A DNA stretch of 64,000 nucleotides from Ruminococcus sp. (GCA_017519415.1 JAFWSI010000070.1:1-64000); one strand, 5' to 3'; positions 1-9,518 are shown, numbered from the stretch's first letter. The notes: a model not told the origin generated them from the letters alone. Numbers and translations: made by a program.

Positions 1-33
1 ACGCACTCAACGTGCTCGGCTTTCTCGATTGGA

Positions 34-615
34 TCATCCTTCATGCTCCTGCTTTGTACGACGATATTCACTCTCTAAAACGGAAAGAATCATAAGGTCA
101 TGATACTGCCCGTTTTTATAAAGACTTTCCCGCAGTAAGCCTTCTTCTGTAAACCCAAGTTTTTGCAGCACCCTGATCGAACCAATATTCCCTTTTATGA
201 CCTTTGCAGTTATTCGATGGAATCCATAATCCTCAAAACCGAATTTTAACATTGCATCTGCTGCTTCTGTCATGATCCCTTGTCCCCATAATTCTTTTTT
301 TAAGCAGTAACTGATCTCTGCACAACAGTTAGATCTGTCAATATCAAAAAAGCCGCAATGTCCGATGATAGAATTATCCTGCTTTTGCGCAATTCCCCAT
401 CTGATTCTTTGTTTCTCATCAAAAAATCTCTGCATACCGGTGATTATTCTTTGAATGTTTGCGATATCATGCACAGCATTATGGACCAGATACGCGCATG
501 TATCTTCATTCGACAGGACATTAAAAAGATTGTTATCATCTTCCTGCGTAATCTGTCTTAGAAAAAGCCGTTGGGTACGCAGTTCCGGGAATGATTCGAA
601 TATACGTTCATTCAT
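34..615 (-). CDS. GNAT N-acetyltransferase, RimJ/RimL type
   Basis: The 193-residue product has the GNAT fold hallmarks: an LRQITQEDDNNLF N-terminus, the acetyl-CoA loop LWGQGIMTEA near residue 110 and NIGSIRVLQKLGF near 140. RimJ/RimL-like members acetylate protein N-termini or small amines using acetyl-CoA in the cytosol; the substrate here is unknown. I start at the ATG at 615 because GAGGAGGA lies 8 bases upstream; an in-frame ATG 14 codons earlier lacks such a site. The gene is visibly more AT-rich than the genes to its right, and stands alone in a minus-strand position downstream of the rlmD-like gene. Recent acquisition is possible but unproven. Confidence 0.85.
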   Translation of the reverse strand: MNERIFESFPELRTQRLFLRQITQEDDNNLFNVLSNEDTCAYLVHNAVHDIANIQRIITGMQRFFDEKQRIRWGIAQKQDNSIIGHCGFFDIDRSNCCAEISYCLKKELWGQGIMTEAADAMLKFGFEDYGFHRITAKVIKGNIGSIRVLQKLGFTEEGLLRESLYKNGQYHDLMILSVLESEYRRTKQEHEG

Positions 616-655
616 TTGAATCGTCCTCCTCATTTTGTGCATTTTGACGAATGAC

Positions 656-725
656 AACCAATCTACGAAGTATCGAACCCTCTGTTATCCAATTTACGCA
701 CTAACCTCACTGAGCAGATTGGTTG
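656..725 (-). other. Inverted repeat with tRNA-like motifs in the GNAT leader
   Basis: The arms CAACCAATCT (656-665) and AGATTGGTTG (716-725) are perfect complements. Read on the minus strand, the enclosed sequence contains a D-arm-like GCTCAGTGAGGTTAGTGC and a T-loop-like GGGTTCGATAC. It is about 69 nt, too short and too poorly paired in the T and anticodon arms for a working tRNA, and no CCA follows. It lies in the 218-base gap between the rlmD-like gene and the acetyltransferase, in the leader of the latter. A decayed tRNA or a regulatory hairpin are both possible. Confidence 0.4.
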
Positions 726-833
726 CCAGGCGTTTTTAGTTCATAGATGTTTTTCCAAATACAGTAAAAAGCCGGTTAGGGTTGACTTCGCAGATTGACT
801 GTATAGCCGAAAATCACCGTAAATTCGGCACTT

Positions 834-2192
834 TTACGCCTTATCCCTTGACATCAATACTACGCACTCAACGTGTCCCGTTCTCGGGAACAGATCAACT
901 CCGCATACCTTATCCACGCTGTAGCCGCGCTCCGAGAGGAGCCTTGCGTCTCTTGCGGCGGTGGCGGGATTGCAGGAGATCATAACTATCTTCCGCGGAG
1001 CAGCCCCGGCGATAACGTCAATAGTCTCGGTCGAGCAGCCCTTTCGCGGCGGGTCTACCACTATTATATCGGGCTTGCAGCCCTGTCTGCGAAGCTTTCC
1101 GAAGACCTCGCCTGCATCGCCGCAGTGGAATTCAGCATTGTCTATATTATTGCGGATAGCGTTTTCCCTTGCGTTTTCAACAGCCTGAGGGACTATCTCC
1201 ACGCCTACTATCCTTGCAGCCTGCTTTGCCATGGAAAGTCCTATGGTACCTGCACCGCAGTAGAGGTCTGCAATGACCTCGTCCTTATCGGGAGCTGCGT
1301 ATTCCAGAGCCTTTCCGTAGAGTCTCTCCGCCTGCACGGTATTTACCTGATAAAAGGAAAGGGGAGATATTTCCACGGTATTGCCGCACATGGTGTCGGA
1401 GATAGTATCGCTGCCCCGGAGAGTAACGCACTCATCGCCGAGAATGACGTTGGTCTTCCTGGAGTTTATATTCATCACGATGCTTTTTATATTGCTGTAT
1501 TTTTCGGCAAGAGTTCTGCACAGAGCCGACAGCTGTCTCGAAATATCCTTGCGCACCACAAGACAGACCATTATTTCCTGCGAATGAGCACCTCTGCGAA
1601 GGTAGATATGGCGGATAATGCCCGTATTTGTTTCCTCATCATATACGGAGAGCTTCTTCTCGTTTATGTAGTCAAGGACAGTTCTTATAATACTGCTGAA
1701 TATCGCGGGCTGCAAGGCGCAGTCCTCAACGGGTATCACTCTGTGGCTTCTCGGTGCATAAAATCCGCAGACAGCCTTGCCGTCCTGCACGGCAAGGGGA
1801 TACTGAGCCTTATTTCTGTAACGTTCTGTGGCCTCAGCGCCGAGGAAATCATCAAACTGCGGGGAGAGTCCGCCTATGCGCTCAAAGGCGTCGCGGACTA
1901 TGCCGTTCTTTGTGCGGCACTCAGCCTCATAGGAGATATGCCTCAGCAGACAGCCGCCGCACTTCTTGTACACGGGACAGCTATCCGCGATATGGTCGGG
2001 TGAGGGAACAAGTATCTTTTCGGCAATACCGAAGGCGTAGTTTTTCAGTACCTTGACTATCCTTATCTCGCACACGTCGCCGACAGCTGTCTGAGGTACG
2101 AATACAGCCATACCGTCAATGCGGCAGACGCCGCTGCCCTCGGAGGTAAGACTTGTTATTTCAGCTTTAGATACTTGATTTTTTTCAGGCAT
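834..2192 (-). CDS. 23S rRNA (uracil-C5)-methyltransferase, RlmD/RlmCD family
   Basis: The 452-residue protein belongs to the TrmA/RumA family, which methylates C5 of uridines in 23S rRNA with SAM. Visible parts are an N-terminal TRAM-like RNA-binding region (residues 5-65), a CPVYKKCGGC iron-sulfur motif near 73-82, the SAM loop DLYCGAGTIGLSMA near 310, VVDPPRKGC near 376 and the catalytic cysteine in SCNPATAARD near 400. The ATG at 2192 has GGAGGAGG just upstream and lies inside the 3' end of hemZ (37-base overlap), so it is the last gene of the recJ-relA operon and probably translationally coupled. Whether it is RlmD- or RlmCD-like cannot be told from sequence. Confidence 0.9.
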   Translation of the reverse strand: MPEKNQVSKAEITSLTSEGSGVCRIDGMAVFVPQTAVGDVCEIRIVKVLKNYAFGIAEKILVPSPDHIADSCPVYKKCGGCLLRHISYEAECRTKNGIVRDAFERIGGLSPQFDDFLGAEATERYRNKAQYPLAVQDGKAVCGFYAPRSHRVIPVEDCALQPAIFSSIIRTVLDYINEKKLSVYDEETNTGIIRHIYLRRGAHSQEIMVCLVVRKDISRQLSALCRTLAEKYSNIKSIVMNINSRKTNVILGDECVTLRGSDTISDTMCGNTVEISPLSFYQVNTVQAERLYGKALEYAAPDKDEVIADLYCGAGTIGLSMAKQAARIVGVEIVPQAVENARENAIRNNIDNAEFHCGDAGEVFGKLRRQGCKPDIIVVDPPRKGCSTETIDVIAGAAPRKIVMISCNPATAARDARLLSERGYSVDKVCGVDLFPRTGHVECVVLMSRDKA

Positions 2193-3634
2193 TCCCTGAC
2201 CTCCTCCTTCTTTTCCATGAGCTTGTCAAAGCTTCGTATGTATTCGTACGGGAATTTATAATTATGTATACGTTCTATCCTGTTGTTTTCGTATAAAAGC
2301 TTAGTGGAAGCCGCGCAGCCCGCACCGAGAATGGTCTGGGTCTCGTCCATTATGAAAATATTGTAGTAGCTTTCAAAGCCCTTCTTTGCATAGCCCACAT
2401 TCTCAAGGTTGTCCACAGTGTTTTTCTGACGGTACATATAGTATGGCAGATAGCCATGGGACATAAGTGCGGGTATGCTGTAGTCAACCATTTCAGCCGC
2501 AGGATTTGAGCTGTTCTCGCTGCCGCTGCTGAAAAGGGTTGCAGAGCGCTTTAGGGTGAGAGTGTGTACGGTAATGCTCTCGGGATCCAGTTCTATCATG
2601 CGGTCAAGGGTATTTCGGAAGCTCTCGGCAGATTCGGTGGGCAGACCTGCGATAAGGTCGGTATTTATATTCCTGAAGCCGACCTTTCGTGCAAGCTCGA
2701 AAGCTTTTATTGCATCCTCGCCGGAATGCTGTCTGCCTATGACCTTCAGCACATCGTCATTGAGTGTCTGGGGGTTGACGGATATGCGCTCAGCACCAAG
2801 CTCCTTTATGACGCGCAGCTTTTCCTCGGTTATGGTATCGGGACGGCCAGCCTCAACGCTGTATTCGCGTATACCGGCGAGGTCGAAGTTCTTTTCAACG
2901 GCTTCCATTATCGTGCGGAGCTCCCGAGCGGAAAGGGAGGTGGGAGTACCGCCGCCGAAGTAGATTGTATCTATTTTAGTATCTGTTTCCTTTACGATAT
3001 TCCCCAGTATCTCAAGCTCGCGGCACAGCGCGTCCACATATTCGGGCATGAGCTTCATAGCAGAGGCCATGGAGTGAGATACAAAGGAGCAGTAGCTGCA
3101 CCTTGTGGGGCAGAAGGGTATGGAAACATAGAGGCTTGCTGCCGTGCTGTCGATCCTGTCTATGATAGGGAGCTGGTTTACTGCCGTATCATAGGCGAGC
3201 TGAAGCTTTTTCGGAGCCGCCTCGTATTTTTCTGTAAGAATGCGGAATATCTCATCTTTGGAGAGATCCTCGCGTATGAGCTCCACTACCTTTTTCACTG
3301 GGCGTATGCCGGTCATAAGTCCCCAGGGCGGAGCTATGCCTGTTTCCCCGGAGAGTATATGGAACAAAAGACGGCAGAGCTCGTGCTCCCTGTCCTGTCC
3401 CGCGCAGACTTCGGCCTCACGCTTCACGGGAGCCCTTCCTCGGAGCTTTACCTCAGCGGAGAGCCTGTTTCCGTCGGTCTCCGCTATTATGTATTCGTCG
3501 CCGGCAGCTTCCCCGCGGGAGCTGCCGAAGCTGAAACGGGCAGTATTGAAAAAAAGCTTGAGTGTAGCTTCGATCTCGTATTTAAAATTATTGCCGATCA
3601 GTATGACCGGCATTTTAGGAGTATTATCAGTCAT
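2156..3634 (-). CDS. hemZ: Coproporphyrinogen III oxidase-like radical SAM protein HemZ
   Basis: The 492-residue protein carries the radical SAM triad CPTRCSYCSF near residue 176, followed by YFGGGTPTSL and VNPQTLNDDVLKVIGRQH, which are signatures of the HemN/HemZ family. Unlike HemN it has a long N-terminal extension of about 160 residues, the layout of clostridial and Bacillus HemZ. HemN-type enzymes decarboxylate coproporphyrinogen III without oxygen, but many family members instead handle heme or methyl transfer, so the reaction is inferred. It overlaps the upstream hydrolase gene by 8 bases and the downstream methyltransferase gene by 37, a tight operon. No other heme genes are in the window. 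Confidence 0.85.
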   Translation of the reverse strand: MTDNTPKMPVILIGNNFKYEIEATLKLFFNTARFSFGSSRGEAAGDEYIIAETDGNRLSAEVKLRGRAPVKREAEVCAGQDREHELCRLLFHILSGETGIAPPWGLMTGIRPVKKVVELIREDLSKDEIFRILTEKYEAAPKKLQLAYDTAVNQLPIIDRIDSTAASLYVSIPFCPTRCSYCSFVSHSMASAMKLMPEYVDALCRELEILGNIVKETDTKIDTIYFGGGTPTSLSARELRTIMEAVEKNFDLAGIREYSVEAGRPDTITEEKLRVIKELGAERISVNPQTLNDDVLKVIGRQHSGEDAIKAFELARKVGFRNINTDLIAGLPTESAESFRNTLDRMIELDPESITVHTLTLKRSATLFSSGSENSSNPAAEMVDYSIPALMSHGYLPYYMYRQKNTVDNLENVGYAKKGFESYYNIFIMDETQTILGAGCAASTKLLYENNRIERIHNYKFPYEYIRSFDKLMEKKEEVRECLKKIKYLKLK

Positions 3635-4265
3635 TTTTCCCTCTGAACTGTTTCATATATGGATTTACCTCGCGCTCGTAGCTGAGAGTGGTGCTTTCGT
3701 TGTGCCCCGGGTATACCTTATAATCCCCGGGCAGATGATAGAGCAGGTTAAGGGAATATATCATTGCCTCGGGGCTGCTTCCCGGGAAGTCGGTCCTGCC
3801 GGTTGAGCAGCAGAAAAGCGTATCTCCCGAAAAAATGGCGTCATCGCATATATAGCATACGCTTCCCCTTGAATGTCCCGGGGTATGTAGCACCCTGAAG
3901 GAGCATTCACCGTCGTTGATAAAGCAGTCTCCGTAGACTGCTGTCCAGTCTGTTACGGGGACAAAATCCACGAAGGACATATTGTTGGCAAGAGAGTATA
4001 CCTCGCTTGTGAGCATATGTGAATCAAGGTCGTGGATGTATATCTCTGCTCCCGTAGCCTGATGGACCTCCTCTGCGCCGCCGATGTGGTCGAAGTGGCC
4101 GTGGGTGAGGAGTATCTTGGAAAGACGGAGCTTTTTCATTTTGAGAAATTCCAGCAGGAGCCTGCTGTCGCCGCCGATGTCTATTGCGACGCAGCGGCCC
4201 GGAGCTGTTTCAACGATATAGCAGTTGGAACGCAGAGGCCCCAGCTGTAAATGGTGTATTTTCAT
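3627..4265 (-). CDS. MBL-fold hydrolase, glyoxalase II-like
   Basis: This 212-residue metallo-beta-lactamase-fold protein has the metal motif THGHFDHIGG near residue 55, HTPGHSRGSVCY near 130, FSGDTLF near 145 and a terminal PGHNESTTL, together giving the usual two-metal site. The family includes hydroxyacylglutathione hydrolases and other thioesterases; the exact substrate is not evident, and Firmicutes of this kind usually lack glutathione. It lies 10 bases downstream of the (p)ppGpp synthetase gene, an arrangement often seen in clostridia, and starts with AGGAG at a good distance from the ATG at 4265. Cytosolic, no signal peptide. Confidence 0.87.
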   Translation of the reverse strand: MKIHHLQLGPLRSNCYIVETAPGRCVAIDIGGDSRLLLEFLKMKKLRLSKILLTHGHFDHIGGAEEVHQATGAEIYIHDLDSHMLTSEVYSLANNMSFVDFVPVTDWTAVYGDCFINDGECSFRVLHTPGHSRGSVCYICDDAIFSGDTLFCCSTGRTDFPGSSPEAMIYSLNLLYHLPGDYKVYPGHNESTTLSYEREVNPYMKQFRGKND

Positions 4266-4275
4266 TGGTATTCTC

Positions 4276-6573
4276 CTATATTGCAGCTCTTTCCACAGAG
4301 ATGACTCCCTTTATCTTGCGGAGCTTCTCAAACAGATTGGTGAGCTGTTCTGTGCTTGAAATGACAATGGTGGCTTCAAAGAGGGCATTGCCGTTCTTGA
4401 GTACTCTTGAGGACGAATGGATTATAGGCACGCGGGCTTCGAGAAGGACTGCGGAAATATCGTATACCAGTCCCACACGGTCGGTAGCTGTGACCTCGAA
4501 GCTGGTCTGGAGCTGGGTATCGCTGTTCTCCGTCCACTGTATCTCCACCCAGCGTTCAAGCTCGTCGGGATCGTTCCTTGCAAGTGCCGCCTTGTAGTTC
4601 GTACAGCTTGTAGTGTGTACCGATATACCGTACCCCCTTGTGATGAAGCCGATAATGTCGTCGCCGGGCAGAGGATTGCAGCACTGGGCGAATTTTATGA
4701 GCAGATCGTCTATCTGATCGAGTACGATGCTGCTTCTGCCGTTGGGCTTTGGCTTTATGAGCGGTACTACCGAGGGCTCCTCGTCCTTTTTGTACTGCTT
4801 TTCATACTTGTCCTTAAGGCGGGGGAGTATCTTCGAGAGAAGTATTCCTCCGTAGCCTATGGAAGCGTAGAAATCATCGAGAGTTTCGCAGTTATGGCGC
4901 TTGAAATCGTCCTGCAGGAACTCTGTATACTGCTCCTCCTTGAGGTTTATCCTGTGGCGCTTGAACTCGCGTTCCAGCTGAGAGCGGCCCTCGACGATAT
5001 TTTCCTCGCGGCGCTCCTTCTTGAACCATGAACGTATCTTTGAGCGGGCTTCGTTGGTCTGAACGATATTTAACCATGCTCTGTTGGGACCCTTTTCGGG
5101 GTCCTTGCTGGTGATGATCTCGCATATCTGTCCCGTCTGGAGCTGATAATCGAGGGGGACTATCCTTCCGTCCACCTTGGCTCCCACGGTCTTGTGGCCT
5201 ATCTGAGTATGGATACGGTAAGCGAAATCTATTACGGTTGAGTTTACAGGCAGACTTACGGACATTCCCTTGGGAGTCATTACGACGATGTCCTCGGGGT
5301 CGAGGTCGGTCTTGATTATACGAACGATCTCCTCCACATCGTCGGAGGTCTGCTGAGCTTCGATTACCTGACGCACCCATGCAAGGCGCTGCTCCATTTT
5401 GTCCTTGCCCTGTATGCCCTCCTTGTATTTCCAGTGGGCGGCGATACCGTATTCAGCCGTTTCATGCATATCCCATGTGCGTATCTGTACCTCAAAGGGA
5501 ATACCCTCCTTGCCGAGCACGGTGGTATGCAGTGACTGGTACATATTGTTCTTTGGGGTTGAGATATAATCCTTGAAGCGGTTGGGCAGGGGCTTGAACA
5601 TATCGTGGATAAGTCCCAGAACGTTATAGCATTCGGCGATAGTTGTGACGATTATACGCACGGCGTACTTATCATATATTTCGTCGATGTTCTTATGATT
5701 TATGAATATCTTGCGGTAGATGCTGTATATACTTTTAACGCGTCCGTCGATCTGTGGCGGCTCGGCAAATTCCTCCGACTTGAAGCGCTGGGCGATGCGG
5801 CTCTTGATTATCTCGATGAAAGCCTCTCGCTCCTCCTTCTTGTTTTCCAGTATGCTCTCTATCTCGGAATATGCATAGGGATCGAGATAATGGAAGGCAA
5901 GATCCTGAAGCTCCTCCTTTATGGCTCTGATACCGAGGCGGTGAGCTATGGGGGCATAGATATTCATTGTCTCGAGAGCGGTGCTGCGCTGCTTTTCCAG
6001 CGGACGGTATTTAAGGGTACGCATATTGTGAAGACGGTCGCTGAGCTTTATTATCATTACGCGGATGTCCTGAGACATTGCAAGGAGTATCTTGCGGATA
6101 TTCTCCGCCTGCTGCTCTTCCTTGGTAGAGGTGGGGATCTTGCTCAGCTTTGTGACTCCGTCAACCAGCAGAGCGACGTCCTGACCGAAGCGTTTTTTCA
6201 GATCGTCAAGAGTGGCGTCCGTATCCTCCACCACATCGTGGAGCAGGGCAGCGCATATTGTATCGGTGTCCATACCAAGCTCGAGAAGAGTGTATGCAAC
6301 GGCCAGCGGGTGAGTTATATATGGCTGACCCGAGGAGCGAGTCTGTCCATCGTGAGCCTTTGCAGCAAACTCGTAAGCGGAAATGATCTTGCTGAGATCG
6401 TACTGCTTATCGTCCTTGAGTATCTTCTGAATTATCTTCTCGATAGTGAAATCGTCCTTGAAATCAGGTATAGTACTGAGAAAATCCGCAGGATCCTTCG
6501 GTACTGCCGATTCGGGTATGGGAATACCGAGATCATGGGGCGAGATATTCGGTACATTCATGTCGTCTGTCAT
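4276..6573 (-). CDS. relA: Bifunctional (p)ppGpp synthetase/hydrolase RelA/SpoT
   Basis: The 765-residue Rel enzyme makes and breaks the stringent-response alarmone (p)ppGpp. In order: an HD hydrolase domain with LLHDVVEDTDAT near residue 100, a synthetase domain with RFKDYISTPKNNMYQSLHT near 310, a TGS domain (VMTPKGMSVSLP near 420), a zinc-finger-like stretch with CCNPLPGDD near 620, and a C-terminal ACT domain. HD and synthetase motifs are both intact, so both activities are expected. An upstream in-frame start at 6645 exists, but the ATG at 6573 has AAAGGAG 7 bases before it and leaves recJ undisturbed (25-base gap). It is the second gene of the recJ operon; the adenine phosphoribosyltransferase gene often found here in other Firmicutes is absent. 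Confidence 0.95.
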   Translation of the reverse strand: MTDDMNVPNISPHDLGIPIPESAVPKDPADFLSTIPDFKDDFTIEKIIQKILKDDKQYDLSKIISAYEFAAKAHDGQTRSSGQPYITHPLAVAYTLLELGMDTDTICAALLHDVVEDTDATLDDLKKRFGQDVALLVDGVTKLSKIPTSTKEEQQAENIRKILLAMSQDIRVMIIKLSDRLHNMRTLKYRPLEKQRSTALETMNIYAPIAHRLGIRAIKEELQDLAFHYLDPYAYSEIESILENKKEEREAFIEIIKSRIAQRFKSEEFAEPPQIDGRVKSIYSIYRKIFINHKNIDEIYDKYAVRIIVTTIAECYNVLGLIHDMFKPLPNRFKDYISTPKNNMYQSLHTTVLGKEGIPFEVQIRTWDMHETAEYGIAAHWKYKEGIQGKDKMEQRLAWVRQVIEAQQTSDDVEEIVRIIKTDLDPEDIVVMTPKGMSVSLPVNSTVIDFAYRIHTQIGHKTVGAKVDGRIVPLDYQLQTGQICEIITSKDPEKGPNRAWLNIVQTNEARSKIRSWFKKERREENIVEGRSQLEREFKRHRINLKEEQYTEFLQDDFKRHNCETLDDFYASIGYGGILLSKILPRLKDKYEKQYKKDEEPSVVPLIKPKPNGRSSIVLDQIDDLLIKFAQCCNPLPGDDIIGFITRGYGISVHTTSCTNYKAALARNDPDELERWVEIQWTENSDTQLQTSFEVTATDRVGLVYDISAVLLEARVPIIHSSSRVLKNGNALFEATIVISSTEQLTNLFEKLRKIKGVISVERAAI

Positions 6574-6598
6574 ATCTATTCTCCTTTGATACTGACTT

Positions 6599-8623
6599 TC
6601 AGCCCAGCCTGCTTCGCAGGGAGACAAGCACGGGAGCGGAGTCAAGGTCGGCCTTCTGTGTGACCTTTACTCTGCATATCTTATTATCCGCGCCGGAAAC
6701 CGTGATAAGTCCCAGCTGCCTGAGCGCTTCGACGGAAACACAGAATTTACAGTAGTTTATGCTCCTGTCATTGAGCCTGATATACAGGGTGTCCGAGCAT
6801 ATTCCTTCATCGGGAACGGACCTGTATATCTTTACTGCGTCGTCGCGGGAGGGATACATACTCGGATAGTAGTTGGCAGGGAGCTCTTCTCCGCGAAGAA
6901 AGGCTTCAAGGACCTCCTTGCCCGCGAAATACTTTGACTGCTCGAATAAATGAGGACGAATATCGCTCACTATGATATTCACCGAGGAAGTTCCTCTGAA
7001 CTCGTTTGTGCCGAGACTAACTATCATGTCGCAGACGTCGCCCTTTTTCACCGTCAGCTGTTCGGGGGCTGTCCTGAAGACCAGCGCTTCCGACTGAGCA
7101 AAGCCAAGCCTGAACCTTAGCTTGCAGTGTGCTCCTCCCGAGAGGGGGATAAGCTCGGTTATCTCGGCGTTTTCAATGAAAAACAGCGGCTTTTCGTTAT
7201 CGGGACCGAAGGGCTCGAGAACATTAAGTCCCTCGATATTCTGTATGTTGAGCTCAGCGGCTGTGACGGGAAGGTCTGCCGCGAGAGTGGGGAGCGGCAT
7301 ATGCTTGTGGTTTTCAAGGGCGTACTTCTCAAGAAGCCTGCCGAATTCGGATTCCATGCCTTTTTTTATGGTAAAGCCTCCCGCACCGGGGTGGCCGCCG
7401 AACTTGTCAAGTACCTCCGAAGCTGCACTGAGCGCTCCGAACACGGAGAAATCACCGAATGAACGTGCGGAGCCCCTTATCTCTCCCTCAGCTTCCGAAG
7501 CGAGGAAGCAGGGCTTGCCGAACTGCTCGGTGATTCTTGCGGCAACAATGCCGATGACGCCGTGGTGCCAGTTTTTGCCGCATATATATATCACTCTTCC
7601 GCGTATGAGCGAAGGATCGGCGTCCGTCATGGAGTATATCTCGGAAATAATGGCGTTTTCCGCATCCTTGCGCATATTGTTGAGCCTGTCCAGCTCGCGG
7701 GCGGCTTCAAGAGCCTCGTCGTGATCCTCGCAGAGGAAGAGCTCTGCGGCTGTCTTCGGAGAACCGAATCTGCCTGCTGCGTTTATCCTCGGGGCTATCC
7801 CGAAGCCTACGGAGCGTGCGTCAATGGGCTTGTCTGTAAGGCCGCAAACCTCCTTGAGAGCAATTATGGCGGGACGGTCGGAATTGCTTATGAGCTCCAT
7901 GCCGTAGGAGACAAGGAAACGGTTTTCGCCTGTCAGGCTGACTATATCGGCAATGGTAGCGATAGCGGCAAGGTCTCCGAACTGCTCCAGCGCCATGGTG
8001 TGGTCGCCGCCGTCAAGAGCGGCAACGAGCTGGAGCGCAATGCCTGCGCCGCACATATATTTGAATGTGGAAAAGCAGTCGTGACGGTGAGCGTCCACCA
8101 CTGCCTCGGCCTTGGGGAGCTCGTCTCCCTGCTGATGGTGGTCGGTAACTACCAGCTTCATGCCGAGGGCGTATATGTACTCGGCCTCGGAAATAGCGGT
8201 GATACCGTTATCGACAGTGACTATAAGGGAAACTCCCTCGTCGGAAAGCTTATCCACTGCTTTCATATTCAGACCGTATCCCTCGGAGCGCTCCGGGATA
8301 TAGTAAATGACGTCGGCACCTGCCTCGGTCAGATAGGAGTAAAGAATGACCGTAGACATAACGCCGTCGCAGTCGTAATCCCCGTAGATACAAATGCGCT
8401 CTCCGTTGTCTATGGCGGCGTTTATGGTATCCGCAGCCTCCTGCATATCCTTCAGGAGAAAGGGATCCGAAAGTTCATCTATATTCAGCGCTTCCGCCAC
8501 AGAATCGGGAGAGGAATACCCCTTTGCAGCCAGTGCGGCGGCGGCAAGGGAGGTTACCCCGCAGCCCAGCATGAGAGCGGAGACTGTATTTTTATCAGGT
8601 CTGCCGACGGTCCATTTCTTCAT
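6599..8623 (-). CDS. recJ: Single-stranded-DNA-specific exonuclease RecJ
   Basis: RecJ degrades single-stranded DNA 5' to 3' in recombination and mismatch repair. The 674-residue product shows the DHH phosphoesterase motifs YGDYDCDGVMS near residue 80, VTVDNG near 137 and VTDHHQ near 160, then the DHHA1 motif GGHPGAGGF near 405 and an OB-like C-terminal region. The length is slightly above the E. coli protein. It is the promoter-proximal gene of the five-gene minus-strand operon; a consensus promoter lies 36 bases upstream of its ATG. Confidence 0.95.
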   Translation of the reverse strand: MKKWTVGRPDKNTVSALMLGCGVTSLAAAALAAKGYSSPDSVAEALNIDELSDPFLLKDMQEAADTINAAIDNGERICIYGDYDCDGVMSTVILYSYLTEAGADVIYYIPERSEGYGLNMKAVDKLSDEGVSLIVTVDNGITAISEAEYIYALGMKLVVTDHHQQGDELPKAEAVVDAHRHDCFSTFKYMCGAGIALQLVAALDGGDHTMALEQFGDLAAIATIADIVSLTGENRFLVSYGMELISNSDRPAIIALKEVCGLTDKPIDARSVGFGIAPRINAAGRFGSPKTAAELFLCEDHDEALEAARELDRLNNMRKDAENAIISEIYSMTDADPSLIRGRVIYICGKNWHHGVIGIVAARITEQFGKPCFLASEAEGEIRGSARSFGDFSVFGALSAASEVLDKFGGHPGAGGFTIKKGMESEFGRLLEKYALENHKHMPLPTLAADLPVTAAELNIQNIEGLNVLEPFGPDNEKPLFFIENAEITELIPLSGGAHCKLRFRLGFAQSEALVFRTAPEQLTVKKGDVCDMIVSLGTNEFRGTSSVNIIVSDIRPHLFEQSKYFAGKEVLEAFLRGEELPANYYPSMYPSRDDAVKIYRSVPDEGICSDTLYIRLNDRSINYCKFCVSVEALRQLGLITVSGADNKICRVKVTQKADLDSAPVLVSLRSRLG

Positions 8624-8658
8624 AAAAATAACTCCTGAAACGAAAATATATCTATATT

Positions 8659-8687
8659 ATTATATCACTTTGCGTTGTTTTTTTCAA
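8659..8687 (-). promoter_or_regulatory. SigA-type promoter of the recJ-relA-hemZ operon
   Basis: Read on the minus strand, TTGAAA (8687-8682), a 17-base spacer and TATAAT (8664-8659) precede the recJ ATG by 36 bases. No other good promoter is obvious before the rlmD-like gene, so the five genes are probably one transcript. Confidence 0.7.
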
Positions 8688-8765
8688 TAGAACTGTGCAA
8701 AAAATCCAATTTGTAATAAATATCCCGCGCCTGAGCCGGAAGTTGGGTATGTATTGGCGATAATG

Positions 8766-8796
8766 CGTCAGCCCCTGCGGGATGCAGGGGCTGACG
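8766..8796 (-). other. 13-bp stem-loop just after sigE
   Basis: CGTCAGCCCCTGC and its perfect complement are separated by five bases, directly 3' of the sigE stop codon. There is no T-run on either strand, so it is a stable 3' hairpin (processing or mRNA protection) rather than a typical intrinsic terminator. Confidence 0.6.
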
Positions 8797-8797
8797 G

Positions 8798-9496
8798 TCA
8801 GGTCACGCTTTCGATCTTTATCCGCAGCTTTTTGATTATCTTTTTTTCAAGCCGCGAGATGTAGGACTGGGATATGCCTATGGTGTCTGCTACCTCCTTC
8901 TGGGTCTTTTCCTTTCCGTCAACGAGCCCGAATCTCATCTCCATTATCTCTCTTTCCCTGTCGCCGAGTTCTGCAACGGCGCCACGGAGTATCTCCCTTT
9001 CGGCTTCGTTTTCAATACCCTTGTTGACTATATCGTCGTCGGTGCCGATTATATCCGAGAGCAGCAGCTCGTTGCCGTCGTAGTCGATGTTAAGGGGCTC
9101 GTCTATGGACAGCTCGTTACGGTACTGGGAGGATTTTCTCAGGAACATGAGTATCTCGTTCTCAATGCACCTTGAGGCGTATGTGGCGAGCTTTATGTTC
9201 TTTGTGGGACAGAAGGTGTTCACTGCTTTGATAAGTCCTATTGTACCTATTGAGACCAGATCCTCTATGCCTATGCCTGTTGATTCAAACTTCTTGGCTA
9301 TGTAGACCACAAGGCGGAGATTATGGACGATAAGGCAGTTACGTGCTTCGGGATCGCGGTCGGTGAGCTTTGCGAACACCTCTTCCTCCTCCTGCTTTGT
9401 GAGGGGCGGCGGGAGAGTATCCGAGCCGTTTACGTAGTATACCTCTCCGTTTATGCATTTTTTCAGTAATGTTCTCAGTTTTTCAATGATGTTCAT
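8798..9496 (-). CDS. sigE: Sporulation sigma factor SigE
   Basis: The 232-residue sigma-70 factor directs mother-cell transcription early in sporulation. It starts with the pro-sequence-like [13 protein letters not shown], then has region 2 ([36 protein letters not shown]) and region 4 ([28 protein letters not shown]). Its placement 22 bases downstream of spoIIGA, whose product removes the pro-sequence, is the classical sporulation pair and is what makes SigE the right sigma. The start at 9496 is supported by GGAGAAAC upstream. Confidence 0.95.
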   Translation of the reverse strand: MNIIEKLRTLLKKCINGEVYYVNGSDTLPPPLTKQEEEEVFAKLTDRDPEARNCLIVHNLRLVVYIAKKFESTGIGIEDLVSIGTIGLIKAVNTFCPTKNIKLATYASRCIENEILMFLRKSSQYRNELSIDEPLNIDYDGNELLLSDIIGTDDDIVNKGIENEAEREILRGAVAELGDREREIMEMRFGLVDGKEKTQKEVADTIGISQSYISRLEKKIIKKLRIKIESVT

Positions 9497-9518
9497 ATGT
9501 TTCTCCTTATGCCTTTGA

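Noticed and set aside
873..2003. A 376-codon plus-strand frame opposite the rlmD-like gene
   Set aside because: Antisense shadow; the minus-strand protein has clear catalytic motifs and the plus frame has no family features or ribosome site.
2564..3646. A 360-codon plus-strand frame opposite hemZ
   Set aside because: Antisense shadow of a gene with an intact radical SAM motif.
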